DNA of 6,910 nt, taken from positions 1,998 to 8,907 of the forward strand of contig NZLD01000039.1 of NCBI GenBank assembly GCA_002694095.1. The letters run 5' to 3'. The DNA is from Micrococcales bacterium (GTDB lineage Bacteria > Actinomycetota > Actinomycetes > S36-B12). Shown here in pieces: positions 6,328 to 6,910 of this stretch. A program made the translations under genes and the position numbers. Below the pieces are notes generated by a model. The model was not told the origin of the DNA, did not search any database, and saw only the letters and a list, made by a program, of their open reading frames with translations. Numbering within the stretch: position 1 is the stretch's first letter; each line of letters opens with the position of its first letter.

Positions 6328-6819
6328 TCAGCCGACCGATCCGAGCGCCGCAGCACCGGCGACGATCACACCGAGGCCCATGAAGGGTCCGAACGGGACG
6401 CGATGCTCGCGCCGCCACCCGCGCAGCAGCCACCCACCGGTGACAACGACTCCGGCGAGGACAAACGCGGCCACATGCCCCCACCACACTGCGCCCCAGC
6501 TGATCGTGCCCAGCATCCAGCCGGTGACGAGAGCGAACTTGACATCTCCCATCCCGATGCCGCCGGTCACGTGCCCGATGAGGAAACAGGTCGCCGCGGC
6601 GAGGCTCGCGATGGCAGGCGTCACTAGCGCGGTGACGTTCGCGACGACGACGGCATGCACGAGGGTCGCGAGAACGCATCCGGCGAAACAGATGGCGACC
6701 ATTCGATTAGGAAGCCGATGCTCTCGAATATCGAGCCGGGCAAGCGCGATGGCCCATCCGATGAACCACAACCACAGAACAATCGTCGTAGCCATCTGCC
6801 CGACGTGTGCATCCACCAT
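6328..6819 (-). CDS. A24 prepilin leader peptidase, short form
   Basis: This is a 163-residue, strongly hydrophobic membrane protein with about five or six predicted membrane segments. The two catalytic aspartates of the A24 aspartic peptidases are present: Asp30 in LARLDIREHRLPN and Asp92 in GIGMGDVKF. The C-terminal RVPFGPFMGLG is also typical of the family. The N-terminal methyltransferase domain with its cysteines, found in full-length PilD, is absent, as in the short actinobacterial and Tad/Flp-type (CpaA/TadV-like) enzymes. It should cleave leader peptides of type IV or Flp pilins, or of pseudopilins for DNA uptake, at the cytoplasmic membrane. No substrate gene is in the window. The ATG at 6819 is listed. 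The ATG at residue 9 (MATTIVLWLW) is an equally good start, since neither has a clear ribosome site. Confidence 0.9.
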   Translation of the reverse strand: MVDAHVGQMATTIVLWLWFIGWAIALARLDIREHRLPNRMVAICFAGCVLATLVHAVVVANVTALVTPAIASLAAATCFLIGHVTGGIGMGDVKFALVTGWMLGTISWGAVWWGHVAAFVLAGVVVTGGWLLRGWRREHRVPFGPFMGLGVIVAGAAALGSVG

Positions 6820-6849
6820 TAGACGGTAGAAACCGGAGATGGATCAGCG

Positions 6850-6910
6850 CTAGGGGCGAGGTCCGTCTGTGGATAGCGAGGCCCGCATCACCTGAACGAC
6901 ACGGGCCAGA
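6850..6910 (-). CDS. C-terminal fragment of an upstream gene, possibly shikimate dehydrogenase AroE (partial)
   Basis: The minus-strand frame entering from the right edge reads LARVVQVMRASLSTDGPRP and then a TAG stop at 6852-6850, leaving 30 bases before the prepilin peptidase start. The end resembles the VDVMRAAL-type C-terminal helix seen in some actinobacterial AroE proteins, and aroE commonly precedes this peptidase and aroC in such genomes. Nineteen codons are too few for certainty, and another frame is also open here. The gene identity is inferred mostly from expected synteny. Confidence 0.4.
   Translation of the reverse strand, partial: LARVVQVMRASLSTDGPRP

Noticed and set aside
5704..6627. 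A 307-residue plus-strand open frame.
   Set aside because: It lies antisense to aroC and the prepilin peptidase, has no recognisable domain, and is rich in Arg, Ser, Ala and Pro, as expected for a shadow frame in GC-rich DNA.

Overview
This is a GC-rich chromosomal segment from a member of the Actinomycetota. The evidence is the protein set (an ANTAR response regulator of the PdtaR type, a short-form A24 prepilin peptidase, actinobacterial-type EF-P and NusB), the frequent GTG starts (five of nine), and the gene order prepilin peptidase-aroC-aroK-aroB-aroQ-pepQ-efp-nusB, which is a recurrent actinobacterial arrangement. I cannot name a genus from the sequence alone.

All protein genes lie on the minus strand, so transcription runs from right to left. 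At the right edge (about 6850-6910) there is the likely last 19 codons of a gene, perhaps aroE. Next come a prepilin leader peptidase (6328-6819) and then a tightly packed shikimate-pathway block: aroC (chorismate synthase), aroK (shikimate kinase), aroB (3-dehydroquinate synthase) and aroQ (type II 3-dehydroquinase). Three junctions in this run overlap by 1 or 4 bases (aroC/aroK, aroK/aroB, aroQ/pepQ). Together the enzymes cover steps 2, 3, 5 and 7 of the route from DAHP to chorismate. The same run continues into pepQ (Xaa-Pro peptidase). After a 95-base gap holding a perfect hairpin and a Shine-Dalgarno site come efp and nusB, which abut with no spacer.

At 814-887 a single tRNA gene stands on the plus strand, facing nusB with only 3 bases between them. 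Its anticodon is CAA (leucine, UUG codons) and its D-arm is leucine-like, but its variable region has only 5 bases instead of the long arm normal for bacterial tRNA-Leu. This is the most unusual object in the window. To its left, divergently transcribed, is pdtaR (130-720), an RNA-binding antitermination regulator that may be translated from a leaderless mRNA. The left edge (about 8-67) holds a 13-bp GC-rich tandem repeat giving five evenly spaced G5 runs on the strand that would be transcribed downstream of pdtaR.

Most of the window is conserved housekeeping DNA. I see no insertion sequence, phage gene, CRISPR array or defence locus, and no evidence of a wholly new multi-gene system.
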